A DNA stretch of 64,000 nucleotides from Candidatus Zixiibacteriota bacterium (GCA_029860345.1 JAOUBJ010000002.1:124001-188000), one strand, 5' to 3'; shown: positions 17,218 to 27,102, counted from the stretch's first letter. Numbers and translations: made by a program. Notes: generated from the sequence alone by a model not told the origin.

Positions 17218-18546
17218 ATGAAGAGCGCCGATCGTCTCTTGCGAAAAGATATCGTTGGTTGGTCGCTGTACGATTTCGCCAACACCATCTACTCCATGAA
17301 CATCACGTCGATGTATCTCAAAAGATACATTGTCGACGACCTGGGCAAGGATGATCGGTACTTCGATATTCCCTTTTCGCTGTCGATGCTTTTGGCGGCC
17401 TTGTTGTTGCCGGCCTTGGGGGCGATGTCGGACCACTCGGCCAAGAAAAAGATATTCCTCTTTCTGTTCACGCTGACTTGCTGCATAGCGGTCGGCGGGA
17501 TGACCTTTGTACCGCCCGGGTTTATTTTCGTGACCATCATCCTGTTTATCGCCGCCAATTTCTCTTATGAGGCCGGTATGCCGTTTTACAACTCGCTGTT
17601 GTACTCGGTGGCTTCGGGGCGCCGCGCACGGTTGGTCTCAGGCATTGGCGTGGGCGTCGGGTACGTAGGTGCAATTCTCGGAATCATTCTGGTGCAGCCG
17701 TTCGTGAGTGGATCGGTTCTGGGTCTCGACGTCCCGTTCATCGAGGGCGGGGGCAAGGTGGCCTCGTTCCTGCCGACCGCGCTTTTGTTCGCGCTTTTTG
17801 CCCTGCCGATTTTCTTGTGGGTAAAGGAGGCCCCGGTCAAATCGACCGCCCCAAAAGTGAGTTGGAAAAAAGCTTACAAAGACGTCTGGGATGGATTGCG
17901 CCAAACCAAAAAATACCCCGGCGTTTTGCGGTTTTTGGTAGCCGATTATTTCTTCGAGGATGCGGTGGCGACAGTGATAGTCAACATTAGTCTGTATCTA
18001 TCGGTGGTAGTCGGTTTGGCCGAAGACCAAATCAGCACCTTCCTCATTATAACGCCCATCGCCGCTGTCATCGGATCGTTTTTTATCGGCAAGCTGGCGC
18101 AAATCTGGTCGCTAAAACGGCTCGTGAACATCATCGTCTATGGCTGGGTGATCGCGCTAATTCTATTCGTGTTTGTCGAGAATATGATGTTCATCTGGAT
18201 ACTCGGTTCCATCGTCGGTGTTCTGATGGGCGGGTTGTGGACCACCACTCGACCACTTTTGGCCGAGTTGGTCCCGCGTGAAGAGTTGGGCCGGTTCTTT
18301 GGCCTGTTTTCACTGTCGGGTCGGGCAGCGGCTTTTATGGCCCCGCTGATATGGACTACGGTCGTCTACTTTTTTCAGCCGGATCGCATTCTGGGTCAAA
18401 CAACCATCTCGATCTTCGGTATAAATGACATGGACGCAGCCAAGTTGCCGTACCGAGTTGGTGTATTATCGTTGAGTCTCATGATGATTGTGGGCCTTTA
18501 CATTTTTCGCAGGGTACCGTCTGGCGCGGATAGAGTGAATGGTTAA
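17218..18546 (+). CDS. UMF1/Atg22-type MFS transporter
   Basis: A 442-residue membrane protein with about twelve hydrophobic segments. The start DIVGWSLYDFANTIYSMNI is the characteristic opening of the UMF1 family (Atg22-like major facilitators). The YDFANT motif, a PLLGAMSDHSAKKK-like loop and the motif LMGGLWTTTRPLLAELVP follow. Substrates of the bacterial members are not defined; amino-acid or drug efflux has been suggested. The start of the next gene overlaps its end by eight bases. Confidence 0.88.
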   Translation: MKSADRLLRKDIVGWSLYDFANTIYSMNITSMYLKRYIVDDLGKDDRYFDIPFSLSMLLAALLLPALGAMSDHSAKKKIFLFLFTLTCCIAVGGMTFVPPGFIFVTIILFIAANFSYEAGMPFYNSLLYSVASGRRARLVSGIGVGVGYVGAILGIILVQPFVSGSVLGLDVPFIEGGGKVASFLPTALLFALFALPIFLWVKEAPVKSTAPKVSWKKAYKDVWDGLRQTKKYPGVLRFLVADYFFEDAVATVIVNISLYLSVVVGLAEDQISTFLIITPIAAVIGSFFIGKLAQIWSLKRLVNIIVYGWVIALILFVFVENMMFIWILGSIVGVLMGGLWTTTRPLLAELVPREELGRFFGLFSLSGRAAAFMAPLIWTTVVYFFQPDRILGQTTISIFGINDMDAAKLPYRVGVLSLSLMMIVGLYIFRRVPSGADRVNG

Positions 18547-19588
18547 AAAAGTCGACAAATGGTTTCAGTACACAGGTTGTGTGCACATCCACACCACCGA
18601 GTCGGACGGCACCAAACCGCTCGAAGAGGTGGTGGCCCTGGGCTGTGAGGTCGGGTTGGACTTTATGATGTTTTCCGATCACATGAATGTCAACAACCGC
18701 GATGCAGGCAAAGAGGGTTACTATGGCGACACACTGGTGACGGTGGGATATGAGCACAATGATCTCGATGACCACCATCACTACCTGTTATTCGATTCGC
18801 CTGGCGTCTATCCCAAGGATATGACCGCCGCCCAATATGTCGCAGCCGGTGCTGCCGATGGCGCGCTGGGGATTCTGGCTCATCCGGATGAAGTGCGCAC
18901 GGCGCTCAAGAACCACCCGGCCTATCCGTGGAAGGATTGGTCGGCGGTGGGCTTCTCCGGTATCGAGTTATGGAATCAGATGTCGGAGTGGACGGAAAAG
19001 CTTACGCGCTACAACTTGCTGGCCATGGCTTTTTCGCCGCGCAAATCGATTGTGGCGCCGACCGATCGCATTCTGAAAAAGTGGGATGAATTGAACATGA
19101 CCGGCAAGTGCGTTGGTCTGGCCGGTGTCGATGCCCATGCTTTTGCAATCAGGATATGGCCGTTCACATTCGAGATATTCCCTTATAAAGTCCATTTCAA
19201 GTCTCTCAGGTGCTACCTACTGATGACGGCACCGCTCAATTCCGATGCGGCCACAGCGCGGGCACAACTGTATGACGCTATTCGTGATTGTCGATTGTTC
19301 TTTGCCAACGAACGATGGGGATCAGCCGAGCGCTTCCGTTTTTTTGCCGAATCCTCAGGCGGACGGGTCGTGTGCGGTGGTGAACTCCCGCTTTCCAGCG
19401 ATCTGCGTTTGAATGTCGAACTTCCTTCCAAAGCATCGCTCAGGCTGATCCACAACGGCCGCCCGATTGTCGAGACTGAGTCTGACCGCTTGCAGTTCAA
19501 TGTCTCCTCCGGCGGTATCTATCGCGTTGAGGCTTTCAAGGGTCGCCGCGGGTGGATTTTCTCGAATCACATTAGAGTGGGTTCCTGA
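18539..19588 (+). CDS. PHP-domain protein
   Basis: A 349-residue protein. CVHIHTTESDGTKPLEEV (residues 14-31) is the first PHP metal motif; FMMFSDHMNV, GILAHPDEVR, IELWNQMSEW and GVDAHAF supply the other ligands. After the catalytic part (to about residue 260) there is a C-terminal beta-sandwich of about 90 residues that is usual in secreted or surface PHP proteins, though no signal peptide is seen. The phosphoester substrate is unknown. It overlaps the transporter gene by eight bases, and the following small gene begins directly after its stop. Confidence 0.82.
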   Translation: MVKKVDKWFQYTGCVHIHTTESDGTKPLEEVVALGCEVGLDFMMFSDHMNVNNRDAGKEGYYGDTLVTVGYEHNDLDDHHHYLLFDSPGVYPKDMTAAQYVAAGAADGALGILAHPDEVRTALKNHPAYPWKDWSAVGFSGIELWNQMSEWTEKLTRYNLLAMAFSPRKSIVAPTDRILKKWDELNMTGKCVGLAGVDAHAFAIRIWPFTFEIFPYKVHFKSLRCYLLMTAPLNSDAATARAQLYDAIRDCRLFFANERWGSAERFRFFAESSGGRVVCGGELPLSSDLRLNVELPSKASLRLIHNGRPIVETESDRLQFNVSSGGIYRVEAFKGRRGWIFSNHIRVGS

Positions 19589-19589
19589 T

Positions 19590-19994
19590 ATGTCCGACTC
19601 CGAGCGGCAGGTGATCTTCTATGAACCCGAAGGCCGGCCTTCCGGACAGATTGAGGGAAGATTGAGCTGCAAATTCCTGCTGGTGTTCGACGAACAGTGT
19701 CTGTTTCTACTTTTTGGCCCGCCCACCCAGTTTCCCTACCATGCCTACCTGCTTGATCGCTTTTGTTCCGACCGTCAGATTCCGTCCAGTTGGGTCAAGC
19801 AGCCCGACTTGGTCGAGGTCCATGCTCCGCATATACATGTCCGTGGTGGGGGGTGGATGGAAGTCGACTTCGGCTCGAAAACAGTAAGGTTGGAGGGCCA
19901 ATCGCGTGCATACGGCGACTATGATCGCGAGGAACTGGTCGCATTAGTGGAAAACCACCCCTTTTTTGATGGATATGAGTGGTCGGTTGAGTGA
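19590..19994 (+). CDS. Janus/Ocnus (PHPT1)-like protein
   Basis: A 134-residue protein. It can be aligned by eye with the eukaryotic protein-histidine phosphatase PHPT1. Lys28 in CKFLLVF corresponds to the phosphate-binding Lys21, His51 in PYHAYLLDRF to the catalytic His53 (EYHADIYDKV), and the C-terminal GGGWMEV...KTVRLEGQSRAYG to GGGRISH...KKIHVYGYSMAYG. The conserved Arg of the GGGR motif is Trp here. If the match is right it may remove phosphate from protein histidine or lysine. The start ATG lies one base after the PHP gene stop. Confidence 0.5.
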   Translation: MSDSERQVIFYEPEGRPSGQIEGRLSCKFLLVFDEQCLFLLFGPPTQFPYHAYLLDRFCSDRQIPSSWVKQPDLVEVHAPHIHVRGGGWMEVDFGSKTVRLEGQSRAYGDYDREELVALVENHPFFDGYEWSVE

Positions 19995-20040
19995 CGAGTC
20001 GCCGTCCGCGCCCGCCCGGAAGCAATCGTCTCAAATTCTC

Positions 20041-20069
20041 TTGACAAGCATTGGCTTAATGGCTACAGT
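20041..20069 (+). promoter_or_regulatory. Sigma70-like promoter for the nuo operon
   Basis: A perfect TTGACA (20041-20046), a 17-base spacer and TACAGT (20064-20069), 4/6 with the important first TA. It lies about 40 bases upstream of nuoA, which has a GGTGG site before its ATG. Confidence 0.6.
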
Positions 20070-20109
20070 TGGGCAATTGAGTCGCGTATTGTGACTGTAA
20101 GGTGGATTG

Positions 20110-20469
20110 ATGATGTTTGAGACATTTTACCCCATTCTGTTTATGCTGGTCATTGCCGCAGTTTTGGCCTCGGTTCTTGCCTTTCTCTCCATATATGTCG
20201 GGCGACGCACCCGTCTCGGACAGAAGTTCGAGCCTTACGAGTGTGGTGTGGAACCGGTGGGAAGTACACGCGACCCGGTGCCGGTCAAGTTCTTCCTGGT
20301 GGCGATCCTGTTTATATTATTCGATATCGAAGTTATCTTTCTCTATCCCTGGGCCGTGATCTCGCGCAATCTCGGTGTCTTCGGTTTTGTTGAGATGCTG
20401 GTGTTTGTCGTTATTTTGCTGGTCGGTTACTTTTACATGCTTGGCCGAGGAGCCCTTAAGTGGGACTAG
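20110..20469 (+). CDS. nuoA: NADH:quinone oxidoreductase subunit A
   Basis: About 119 residues with three membrane helices. YECGVEPVG (about 43-51) and [20 protein letters not shown] are the family signatures; the acidic residues near helix 2 and the loop take part in the quinone-site region of the complex I membrane arm. The codons at 20107 (TTG), 20110 and 20113 (both ATG) are in frame; I take 20110 for its spacing to GGTGG. nuoB begins ten bases before its stop. Confidence 0.95.
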   Translation: MMFETFYPILFMLVIAAVLASVLAFLSIYVGRRTRLGQKFEPYECGVEPVGSTRDPVPVKFFLVAILFILFDIEVIFLYPWAVISRNLGVFGFVEMLVFVVILLVGYFYMLGRGALKWD

Positions 20470-20963
20470 AAGAAAAGATCCCCGATTCAATTATCCTGAC
20501 CACCCTGGACAAGATGGTAAACTGGGCGCACAAGCGCTCGATGTGGCCGTTCGGTTTCGGCTTGGCCTGCTGTGCTATCGAGATGATATCGACATTCTCG
20601 CCACACTACGATTTGGCCCGATGGGGTATGGAAGTCATGCGACCGTCGCCGCGACAGGCCGATCTGATGATCGTGGCCGGTCGCGTCTCCATGAAAATGG
20701 CGCCGGTGGTCAAGACCCTGTACGAACAGATGCCTAATCCGAAATGGGTGCTGGCCATGGGAGCATGCGCCTCCTGCGGCGGAGTGTTCAACAACTATGC
20801 CGTCCTGCAAGGCGTGGATCGGATCATCCCGGTCGATATCTATGTGCCCGGATGCCCGCCGCGACCGGAGCAATTGATGGACGGTATTCTGAAACTGTTT
20901 GAAAAAGTCGACAAGGAGTCCATCAAGGACAAGCGAGAAGACTGGGGCCGCAAAGCAGTCTGA
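20460..20963 (+). CDS. nuoB: NADH:quinone oxidoreductase subunit B
   Basis: A 167-residue peripheral-arm subunit that carries the terminal iron-sulfur cluster N2, the direct donor to quinone. The Cys-Cys pair in GLACCAIEM (residues 38-39), the Cys in ACASCGGVF and that in GCPPRPEQ are the cluster ligands. GTG start overlapping nuoA. Confidence 0.96.
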   Translation: MGLEEKIPDSIILTTLDKMVNWAHKRSMWPFGFGLACCAIEMISTFSPHYDLARWGMEVMRPSPRQADLMIVAGRVSMKMAPVVKTLYEQMPNPKWVLAMGACASCGGVFNNYAVLQGVDRIIPVDIYVPGCPPRPEQLMDGILKLFEKVDKESIKDKREDWGRKAV

Positions 20964-21025
20964 CTGTTATGGTCAGTGTGACGTGCAGTCTGCTGAATCG
21001 GCCGAGATTGTGAAATTTGGAACCA

Positions 21026-21550
21026 ATGGCAGCGATGGAAGAACAACTCCGAGGTTTTATCAAAGAACGATTCGGTGATGCCATCATCAGTGAGGATGAC
21101 TTCCGAGGTGACCAGTCTTTCTTCATCAAGCCGCAAGCGTTGATCGATATCTGCCAGGCATTGCTGGATGATACCGAGTTGAACTTCAAGTTTTTGGCCG
21201 ACCTGACCGCTGTCGATTGGCTGGGGCATCGACGTGAAAAGGACGGACGGTTTGAGGTCGTTTACAACCTGTACTCCATCGCCCATTCATACCGGTTCTT
21301 CCTGAAGGTACGATTACCCGCCGAGGATCCGTCAATCGCAACTTTGTGCGATCTTTGGCCGAGCGCCAACTGGATGGAGCGCGAGGTGTACGACCTTTTC
21401 GGCATCGTGTTCGTGGGTCACCCGGAACTCACAAAAATCCTGACACCGGATGAACTCGACGGGCATCCGCTGCGCAAAGATTTCCCGCTGACCTATGAAC
21501 AACCGCAGTTCAGCTTCAACAAAAACGACCCGCCCGAGGTGACGCACTAG
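21026..21550 (+). CDS. nuoC: NADH:quinone oxidoreductase subunit C
   Basis: About 174 residues, the 30-kDa peripheral subunit. The signature region WMEREVYDLFGIVFVGHPEL is followed by RKDFPL. It is a separate gene, not a nuoCD fusion. ATG at 21026 follows TTGGA; TTG 21017 and ATG 21035 are also possible starts. The stop overlaps the GTG of nuoD by one base. Confidence 0.94.
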   Translation: MAAMEEQLRGFIKERFGDAIISEDDFRGDQSFFIKPQALIDICQALLDDTELNFKFLADLTAVDWLGHRREKDGRFEVVYNLYSIAHSYRFFLKVRLPAEDPSIATLCDLWPSANWMEREVYDLFGIVFVGHPELTKILTPDELDGHPLRKDFPLTYEQPQFSFNKNDPPEVTH

Positions 21551-22722
21551 TGGTCGAGCAGAAAACAGTCACCCTGAACATGGGTCCGCAGCACCCGTCC
21601 ACGCACGGCGTCTTACGAGTTGTGATCGAACTGGATGGCGAGCGCGTGGTTCGGGCCGAACCGACCGTGGGCTACCTTCACACCGGTATCGAGAAGACCA
21701 TGGAGTCCAAGCTGTATTACAAGGCGCTGCCGTGCACCGACCGCATGGACTATCTGGCGCCGATGTCGAACAATCTTGGCTACTGTCTGGCCGTGGAAAA
21801 GTTGATGGACGTGGAGATTCCCCAGAAGGTTCAGTGGGTGCGAGTTGCTTTGGCCGAGTTGACTCGGATCAAGTCGCACCTGGTCTGGTTGGGCACGCAC
21901 TCGATTGATCTCGGTGCTATGTCCATGCTCCTGTATACCTTTCGTGATCGTGAATCGATTGTCGATGTCTACGAAGCCTGCGGTGGGCAACGCATGATGA
22001 CCAGTTACATCCGCATCGGCGGCCTGGCTCATGACCTGCCTATCGACTTCGACAAGAAAATGCGCGCGGCTGTCAGCCAGGTCAAAGAGGGGCTGGCCGA
22101 TTATGAAAACCTGTTGACCAGCAACGAGATTTTTATCAACCGGACCCGCAACGTGGCCGTGATATCGGCTGAAGAAGCCGTCGCCTGGTCACTGTCGGGG
22201 CCGATGTTGCGAGGCAGCGGGGTCAAGCATGATCTGCGCAAAGCAAATCCCTACAGTGGTTACGAGAACTTTGATTTCGATATCGCCTTCGGCACCAACG
22301 GTGACGCATACGATCGCTACCAACTCAGATTGGAGGAAATCAGGCAATCGATACGGATTATCGAACAGGCCCTCGATGGTATGCCGGAAGGTCCCTATCG
22401 GGCCCATGTCCCCGGAGTGGTGCTGCCGCCAAAGGAAGACGTGCTGTACAAAATGGAGTCGATGATTTTCCATTTTAAGATCATTACCGAGGGCTTCAAA
22501 GCCCCGGTCGGCTCGATCTACCAGGCCGTTGAGTCGCCCAAGGGCGAGTTGGGTTTTTATATCACCGGCGACGGCACCAATATGCCCAGGCGAATCCGGG
22601 TCAGACCGCCGTCCTTTATCAATCTGGCCGTTCTGCCGCGTCTGGTGGAGGGAATGATGTTCTCCGATGTCGTCTGCGCAATAGGCTCAATTGACATCGT
22701 TCTCGGAGAGGTGGACCGATGA
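21550..22722 (+). CDS. nuoD: NADH:quinone oxidoreductase subunit D
   Basis: A 390-residue (49-kDa type) subunit that forms the quinone pocket with NuoB. Family motifs are LNMGPQHPSTHGVLR near the N-terminus, with the quinone-contacting His, YLHTGIEKTME, and RVRPPSFINLA near the end. GTG start. It overlaps nuoE by four bases (ATGA). Confidence 0.96.
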   Translation: MVEQKTVTLNMGPQHPSTHGVLRVVIELDGERVVRAEPTVGYLHTGIEKTMESKLYYKALPCTDRMDYLAPMSNNLGYCLAVEKLMDVEIPQKVQWVRVALAELTRIKSHLVWLGTHSIDLGAMSMLLYTFRDRESIVDVYEACGGQRMMTSYIRIGGLAHDLPIDFDKKMRAAVSQVKEGLADYENLLTSNEIFINRTRNVAVISAEEAVAWSLSGPMLRGSGVKHDLRKANPYSGYENFDFDIAFGTNGDAYDRYQLRLEEIRQSIRIIEQALDGMPEGPYRAHVPGVVLPPKEDVLYKMESMIFHFKIITEGFKAPVGSIYQAVESPKGELGFYITGDGTNMPRRIRVRPPSFINLAVLPRLVEGMMFSDVVCAIGSIDIVLGEVDR

Positions 22723-23195
22723 TCCTTACCGATGAATCGATCAAACTCATGCAGGAGAAAGCGGCCAGGTATCCGCGCGCCAAGTCGGCCATATTGCCGG
22801 CGCTGACGATAGCCTATCGACAAGTCGGCCATCTCAACGATGAGATTTACTCGGAGATTTCCGATGCGATCGGTGTGCCGACTCTGGAGATCGCCGAGGC
22901 AGCGACGTTTTATACCATGTTCCCCAAGGAACCGACCGGCAAGTACCTGATCCAGGTTTGTCATAATCTGTCGTGCTCGCTGTTGGGGGCCGATTCGCTG
23001 GTCAGGTATCTCGAAGACAAGCTGGATATCCAGAAAGGCGAAACGACCTCGGATGGGCTGTTTACGCTAATCTCGGTGGAGTGCCTGGGTTCCTGTTCGA
23101 CTGCGCCTATGATGCAGATCAACCATGATTACTACGAAAACCTGACGCCTCAAAAAGTTGATTCGGTTCTGAAACAGTTGAGGAACGAGGCATGA
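22719..23195 (+). CDS. nuoE: NADH:quinone oxidoreductase subunit E
   Basis: A 158-residue subunit with a thioredoxin-like 2Fe-2S domain. The four cluster ligands are in VCHNLSC (C-x4-C) and ECLGSC (C-x3-C). It holds cluster N1a beside the FMN site. Starts ATGA with nuoD and overlaps nuoF by four bases. Confidence 0.95.
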   Translation: MILTDESIKLMQEKAARYPRAKSAILPALTIAYRQVGHLNDEIYSEISDAIGVPTLEIAEAATFYTMFPKEPTGKYLIQVCHNLSCSLLGADSLVRYLEDKLDIQKGETTSDGLFTLISVECLGSCSTAPMMQINHDYYENLTPQKVDSVLKQLRNEA

Positions 23196-24526
23196 CCTTT
23201 TACTCACCTGTCATCACCAACGCCGCAGAAGCAACCGAGAACGAAAAACTGCATCTGTTCAAATATGCAGAGGACCCCGATCAACCTAAGATCGAAACGT
23301 TTGAAGCTCATGGTGGCTATGCAGCCTGGAAGAAAGCGCTGTCTTCCATGTCGCCGGGTGAGGTTATCGACGAGGTCAAGAATTCCGGCATCCGGGGTCG
23401 TGGCGGCGCCGGTTTTCCCACCGGTGTGAAATGGAGCTTTGTGCCCAAAGACAGCACAAAGCCGCGTTACCTGATTTGCAATGCCGATGAGTCCGAGCCG
23501 GGTACCTGCAAGGATAGGGTGCTGATGGAGCGTGACCCGCATTCGGTGATAGAAGGCATGGCCATCGGATCGTATGCCATCGATTGCCATCTGATGTTCA
23601 TCTATATTCGCGGTGAGTTCGGTCATTCGGCGGTGATGATGGAGCGGGCTATGGCGGAGGCTTACCAACGTGGCCACCTCGGCAAGAATATCCACGGCAG
23701 CGGCTACGATCTGGAGATGATCGTGCATACCGGCGGCGGTGCTTACATCTGCGGCGAGGAAACAGCCCTTTTGAATTCACTGGAAGGTGAACGCGGCATG
23801 TCGCGGATTCGCCCACCATTCCCGGCCATCGCCGGGCTTTACGCCTGCCCGACAATCGTCAACAATGTCGAAAGTCTGGCCGCCGTGCCGTTCGTAATCA
23901 ATCGCGGTGCCGATTGGTACAGAGCGCTCGGCACCGAAAAATCGGCCGGGACAAAAATCTTCTCTTTGAGCGGACACGTCAACCGACCGGGCAACTACGA
24001 AGTGGAACTCGGTTTCTCGCTTAAGAAGTTAATCTACGATCCAGCCTTCGGCAACGGCATCCCGGGCGGCAAAAAACTCAAGGGTGTCATCCCCGGCGGA
24101 TCGTCGACACCGTTCTTGACACCGGAGATGATAGAGGTCGGCCTGGATTATGAGTCGCTTCAGGAAGCCGGCTCGATGCTCGGTAGCGGCGGCGTGATCG
24201 TGTTCAACGAAGATACCTGCATTGTGTGGGCGCTGAAAAAACTGGCTCATTTCTACCGCCACGAGTCCTGCGGAAAGTGCACACCCTGCCGGGAAGGCAC
24301 GGGATGGCTGGAAAATATTATTACTCGTATTGAAGCCGGGCAGGGACGCGACGGTGATATCGAACACATCGAGGAAATTTGTGGGAATATCATCGGACGC
24401 ACCGTCTGCCCGCTGGGTGATGCCGCCGTGATGCCGATTCAGTCGGCCATCAAGCACTGGCGCGATGAATGGCAGTATCACATCGACCACAAGAAGTGTC
24501 TGGTGCAATCGGAGTTCGGATTCTAA
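23192..24526 (+). CDS. nuoF: NADH:quinone oxidoreductase subunit F
   Basis: A 444-residue flavoprotein that binds NADH and FMN. GRGGAGFPTGVKW (about 69-81) is the glycine-rich NADH/FMN site; CNADESEPGTCKDR follows, and the 4Fe-4S N3 ligands are in ESCGKCTPCREGTG with the fourth Cys in GRTVCPLGD. Electrons enter the complex here. Co-transcribed; nuoG starts eleven bases after the stop. Confidence 0.96.
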   Translation: MTFYSPVITNAAEATENEKLHLFKYAEDPDQPKIETFEAHGGYAAWKKALSSMSPGEVIDEVKNSGIRGRGGAGFPTGVKWSFVPKDSTKPRYLICNADESEPGTCKDRVLMERDPHSVIEGMAIGSYAIDCHLMFIYIRGEFGHSAVMMERAMAEAYQRGHLGKNIHGSGYDLEMIVHTGGGAYICGEETALLNSLEGERGMSRIRPPFPAIAGLYACPTIVNNVESLAAVPFVINRGADWYRALGTEKSAGTKIFSLSGHVNRPGNYEVELGFSLKKLIYDPAFGNGIPGGKKLKGVIPGGSSTPFLTPEMIEVGLDYESLQEAGSMLGSGGVIVFNEDTCIVWALKKLAHFYRHESCGKCTPCREGTGWLENIITRIEAGQGRDGDIEHIEEICGNIIGRTVCPLGDAAVMPIQSAIKHWRDEWQYHIDHKKCLVQSEFGF

Positions 24527-24537
24527 AGTAGATTCTT

Positions 24538-27102
24538 ATGGCACAGGATACCAAGAAAAGCACCGCGGCCGAAGTCAAGCCCAACACTGTGACCCTCACC
24601 ATTGACGGGCAAGAGACAACAGTACCGCGCGGCACCAGCGTGCTGGTAGCAGCCCAGCAGATGGGTATCGAGATACCTACTTTTTGCTGGCATCCGAAAC
24701 TGAAATCGGTCGGCGCCTGTCGCATGTGCTATGTAGAGATTGAGAAGCGTCCCAAACTTGAAGTTTCCTGTGCCACCGACGCCATGGAGGGGATGCTGGT
24801 ACTGACCAACTCGGACAAAGTGCTCAAGGCTCGTCGCGCCTTGATCGAGTTCCAGCTTTTGAATCATCCGCTGGATTGTCCCACTTGCGATAAAGGCGGG
24901 GAGTGCACGCTACAGGACCTAACTGTGGAACATGGCTTTGATGACAGCCGGTATGAGTTTCAGAAGAATCGGTTCGTCGATGACGGCATGACCACGACCT
25001 TTGATGATCTCCAAATCGGCCCGGAGATCATTCTGAATCGTAACCGATGCATTCTCTGCTACAAGTGTGTGCGGGCCAACAAAGAGGCCTTCGGCGAATA
25101 CGATCTCGGTGTCTACGAACGCGGCAACTCGGCAGAAATCGGCGCTGCGCCGGGGATGCAGGTGGACAATCCTTTCTTTGGCAATCTGATTGAAATCTGT
25201 CCGGTCGGCGCTCTGACCAGTCAGGAATGGCGTTACAAAGTCCGGGTCTGGCTGACCAGGACAGTGCAATCAATCTGTAACTTTACCAGCTCAGGCACCG
25301 GCATCCTGTTCTACAAAGACGCCCACAAGAACCACATCTACCGTGTGCAGTCATCATGCAACGATGATATTGATGACGGCTGGCTGGCCAACGTCACGCG
25401 GTACAGCCACCAGGTGATAACTTCGGATGAACGTTTGCAGACACCGTTGATTAAGAAAGACGGCAAGCAGGTCGAAGCTACGTGGGACCAGGCGCTGGAC
25501 TTGATCCACCGTCGCTTTGGCGAGATTAAAGAAAAGAAGGGGGGCGTATGTATCGGCGGTCTGGCCGCACCCAATCTCGATAACGCCAGCCTGTACAGCT
25601 TTGGCAAGTTTATGCGAACGGTTCTGAACTCCAACAATCTGGATTTCCGTCAGGACTACAAAAGGCTCCCGGCGAGCGAATCGGTTTTTGGTGCTCTCTG
25701 TCGCCAGGAATTCAAAATTGCCGACATCGACGACTCTGATGTGATCGTCGTCTTCGGCTCTGACATGCTGCGCGAACATCCCAACGAATATGTCCGGATG
25801 CGCAAGGCGTACAATTTCTCTGGCACCAGCGTGTTCTCGATCAACCCTTATGGTGTGAAGTCGGCCGATATTGCCCAGTTGCAGATGGTGTACGAGGCCG
25901 GTACGGATGAAGCTGTTGTAAACGGACTCTGTTTAGCGGCCATCGAAGAGAACCTGGTCACGCAGTCTGCGGCGACTGATCTACTCAGCAAACTCACTCC
26001 TAAAACCTGTGCCGAGGCTGCCGCCGCATCTGGTGTGGATATCGACGCTCTGAAAACCGTGGTTCGGGCGCTGGCCGAGGGTCGAAAGATCACCTTCGTC
26101 GTTGGTGAATTGGTGGCCCGTTCGACTGGTCGCGAGATCATCGCTCAGGCTTTGGCCAATCTGGATCGTCTTCTCAGCCTAAGGAGCAAAGGACAGCTTG
26201 CCGTCCTGGCCCGTCATGCCAACTCCGTGGGTGCCGAGCGGCTTGGCCTGATGCCGCAACCGTCGGAATCAATCCGTAAGGAACTCCAGTCGATTTGGGG
26301 CCGTTTCCCCGACGGCGATGCACACAACACCGATGCCATGCTCGCTCTTATGAAGAAAGAAGAGATCGATGGGCTTTTTGTTCTCGGCGCCAACCCGATC
26401 ATGCTCTGTCCTGATCGAGATTTTGTGCAGGAGGGAATCAGCAAGGTCGACTTCATGGTAGCCTGCGACCTATTCGAAACGGAGACCACTGAGCTGGCCG
26501 ATGTCGTCCTGCCTTTGTCATCATGGGCCGAGTTCGAGGGCGCCTACGTTAATCTGGAGGGACGACAACAGGTAGCAAGAAAGGTACTGAATCCGATTGG
26601 CCAGTCTCGGCCCGGTTATGAGATAGTGGCCGCTATTGCTGAACGTTTCGAGGCGCCATGGTTTGAGTCGGCCGCTCAACTCACCAACGAATGCGATCAA
26701 CTGCTGAAGATTAAGCCTGATACATCTTTACCTGACGAGTTTCTCAAAGCCGATCCACAGCAGCAAACAACCACCGAAGAATTTCCCCATCCGCTCTATG
26801 TGGTCGATGATGCTCACCATGCCGGCCATCTGAGCGAGAAAGCTCCCTCGCTTGCCAATGTTGTGGGTGAGGCATATATTGAACTTTCCAAAGAGACGGC
26901 GGCCAGGTACAAGGTGACATCCGGCGATCCGGTCCGGGTCGAATCGGAGGTCGGCAAGGTGATTGTGCCGGTCAGAATCTCGAAGTGGATTAAGAATGAT
27001 GCGCTGGTGATCCCGCGAAACTTCTTTGCGACCAAGACCGGCGAATTGTTGAAGCGCAAAGACCGCGTAGACAGGGTGAAGATCAGCAAGGTTGATGAGT
27101 GA
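24538..27102 (+). CDS. nuoG: NADH:quinone oxidoreductase subunit G
   Basis: An 854-residue peripheral subunit. The N-terminal ferredoxin-like domain has the 2Fe-2S ligands in TFCWHPKLKSVGACRMC. The His-Cys motif region is HPLDCPTCDKGGEC, and the C-rich RCILCYKCV with EICPVGAL carries the next cluster. Residues from about 215 form the molybdopterin-oxidoreductase-like domain, which has no cofactor in complex I. The extra cluster (N7) of some bacteria would need several Cys near residue 240; only one is seen (SICNFTSSG), so it is probably absent. Confidence 0.95.
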   Translation: MAQDTKKSTAAEVKPNTVTLTIDGQETTVPRGTSVLVAAQQMGIEIPTFCWHPKLKSVGACRMCYVEIEKRPKLEVSCATDAMEGMLVLTNSDKVLKARRALIEFQLLNHPLDCPTCDKGGECTLQDLTVEHGFDDSRYEFQKNRFVDDGMTTTFDDLQIGPEIILNRNRCILCYKCVRANKEAFGEYDLGVYERGNSAEIGAAPGMQVDNPFFGNLIEICPVGALTSQEWRYKVRVWLTRTVQSICNFTSSGTGILFYKDAHKNHIYRVQSSCNDDIDDGWLANVTRYSHQVITSDERLQTPLIKKDGKQVEATWDQALDLIHRRFGEIKEKKGGVCIGGLAAPNLDNASLYSFGKFMRTVLNSNNLDFRQDYKRLPASESVFGALCRQEFKIADIDDSDVIVVFGSDMLREHPNEYVRMRKAYNFSGTSVFSINPYGVKSADIAQLQMVYEAGTDEAVVNGLCLAAIEENLVTQSAATDLLSKLTPKTCAEAAAASGVDIDALKTVVRALAEGRKITFVVGELVARSTGREIIAQALANLDRLLSLRSKGQLAVLARHANSVGAERLGLMPQPSESIRKELQSIWGRFPDGDAHNTDAMLALMKKEEIDGLFVLGANPIMLCPDRDFVQEGISKVDFMVACDLFETETTELADVVLPLSSWAEFEGAYVNLEGRQQVARKVLNPIGQSRPGYEIVAAIAERFEAPWFESAAQLTNECDQLLKIKPDTSLPDEFLKADPQQQTTTEEFPHPLYVVDDAHHAGHLSEKAPSLANVVGEAYIELSKETAARYKVTSGDPVRVESEVGKVIVPVRISKWIKNDALVIPRNFFATKTGELLKRKDRVDRVKISKVDE

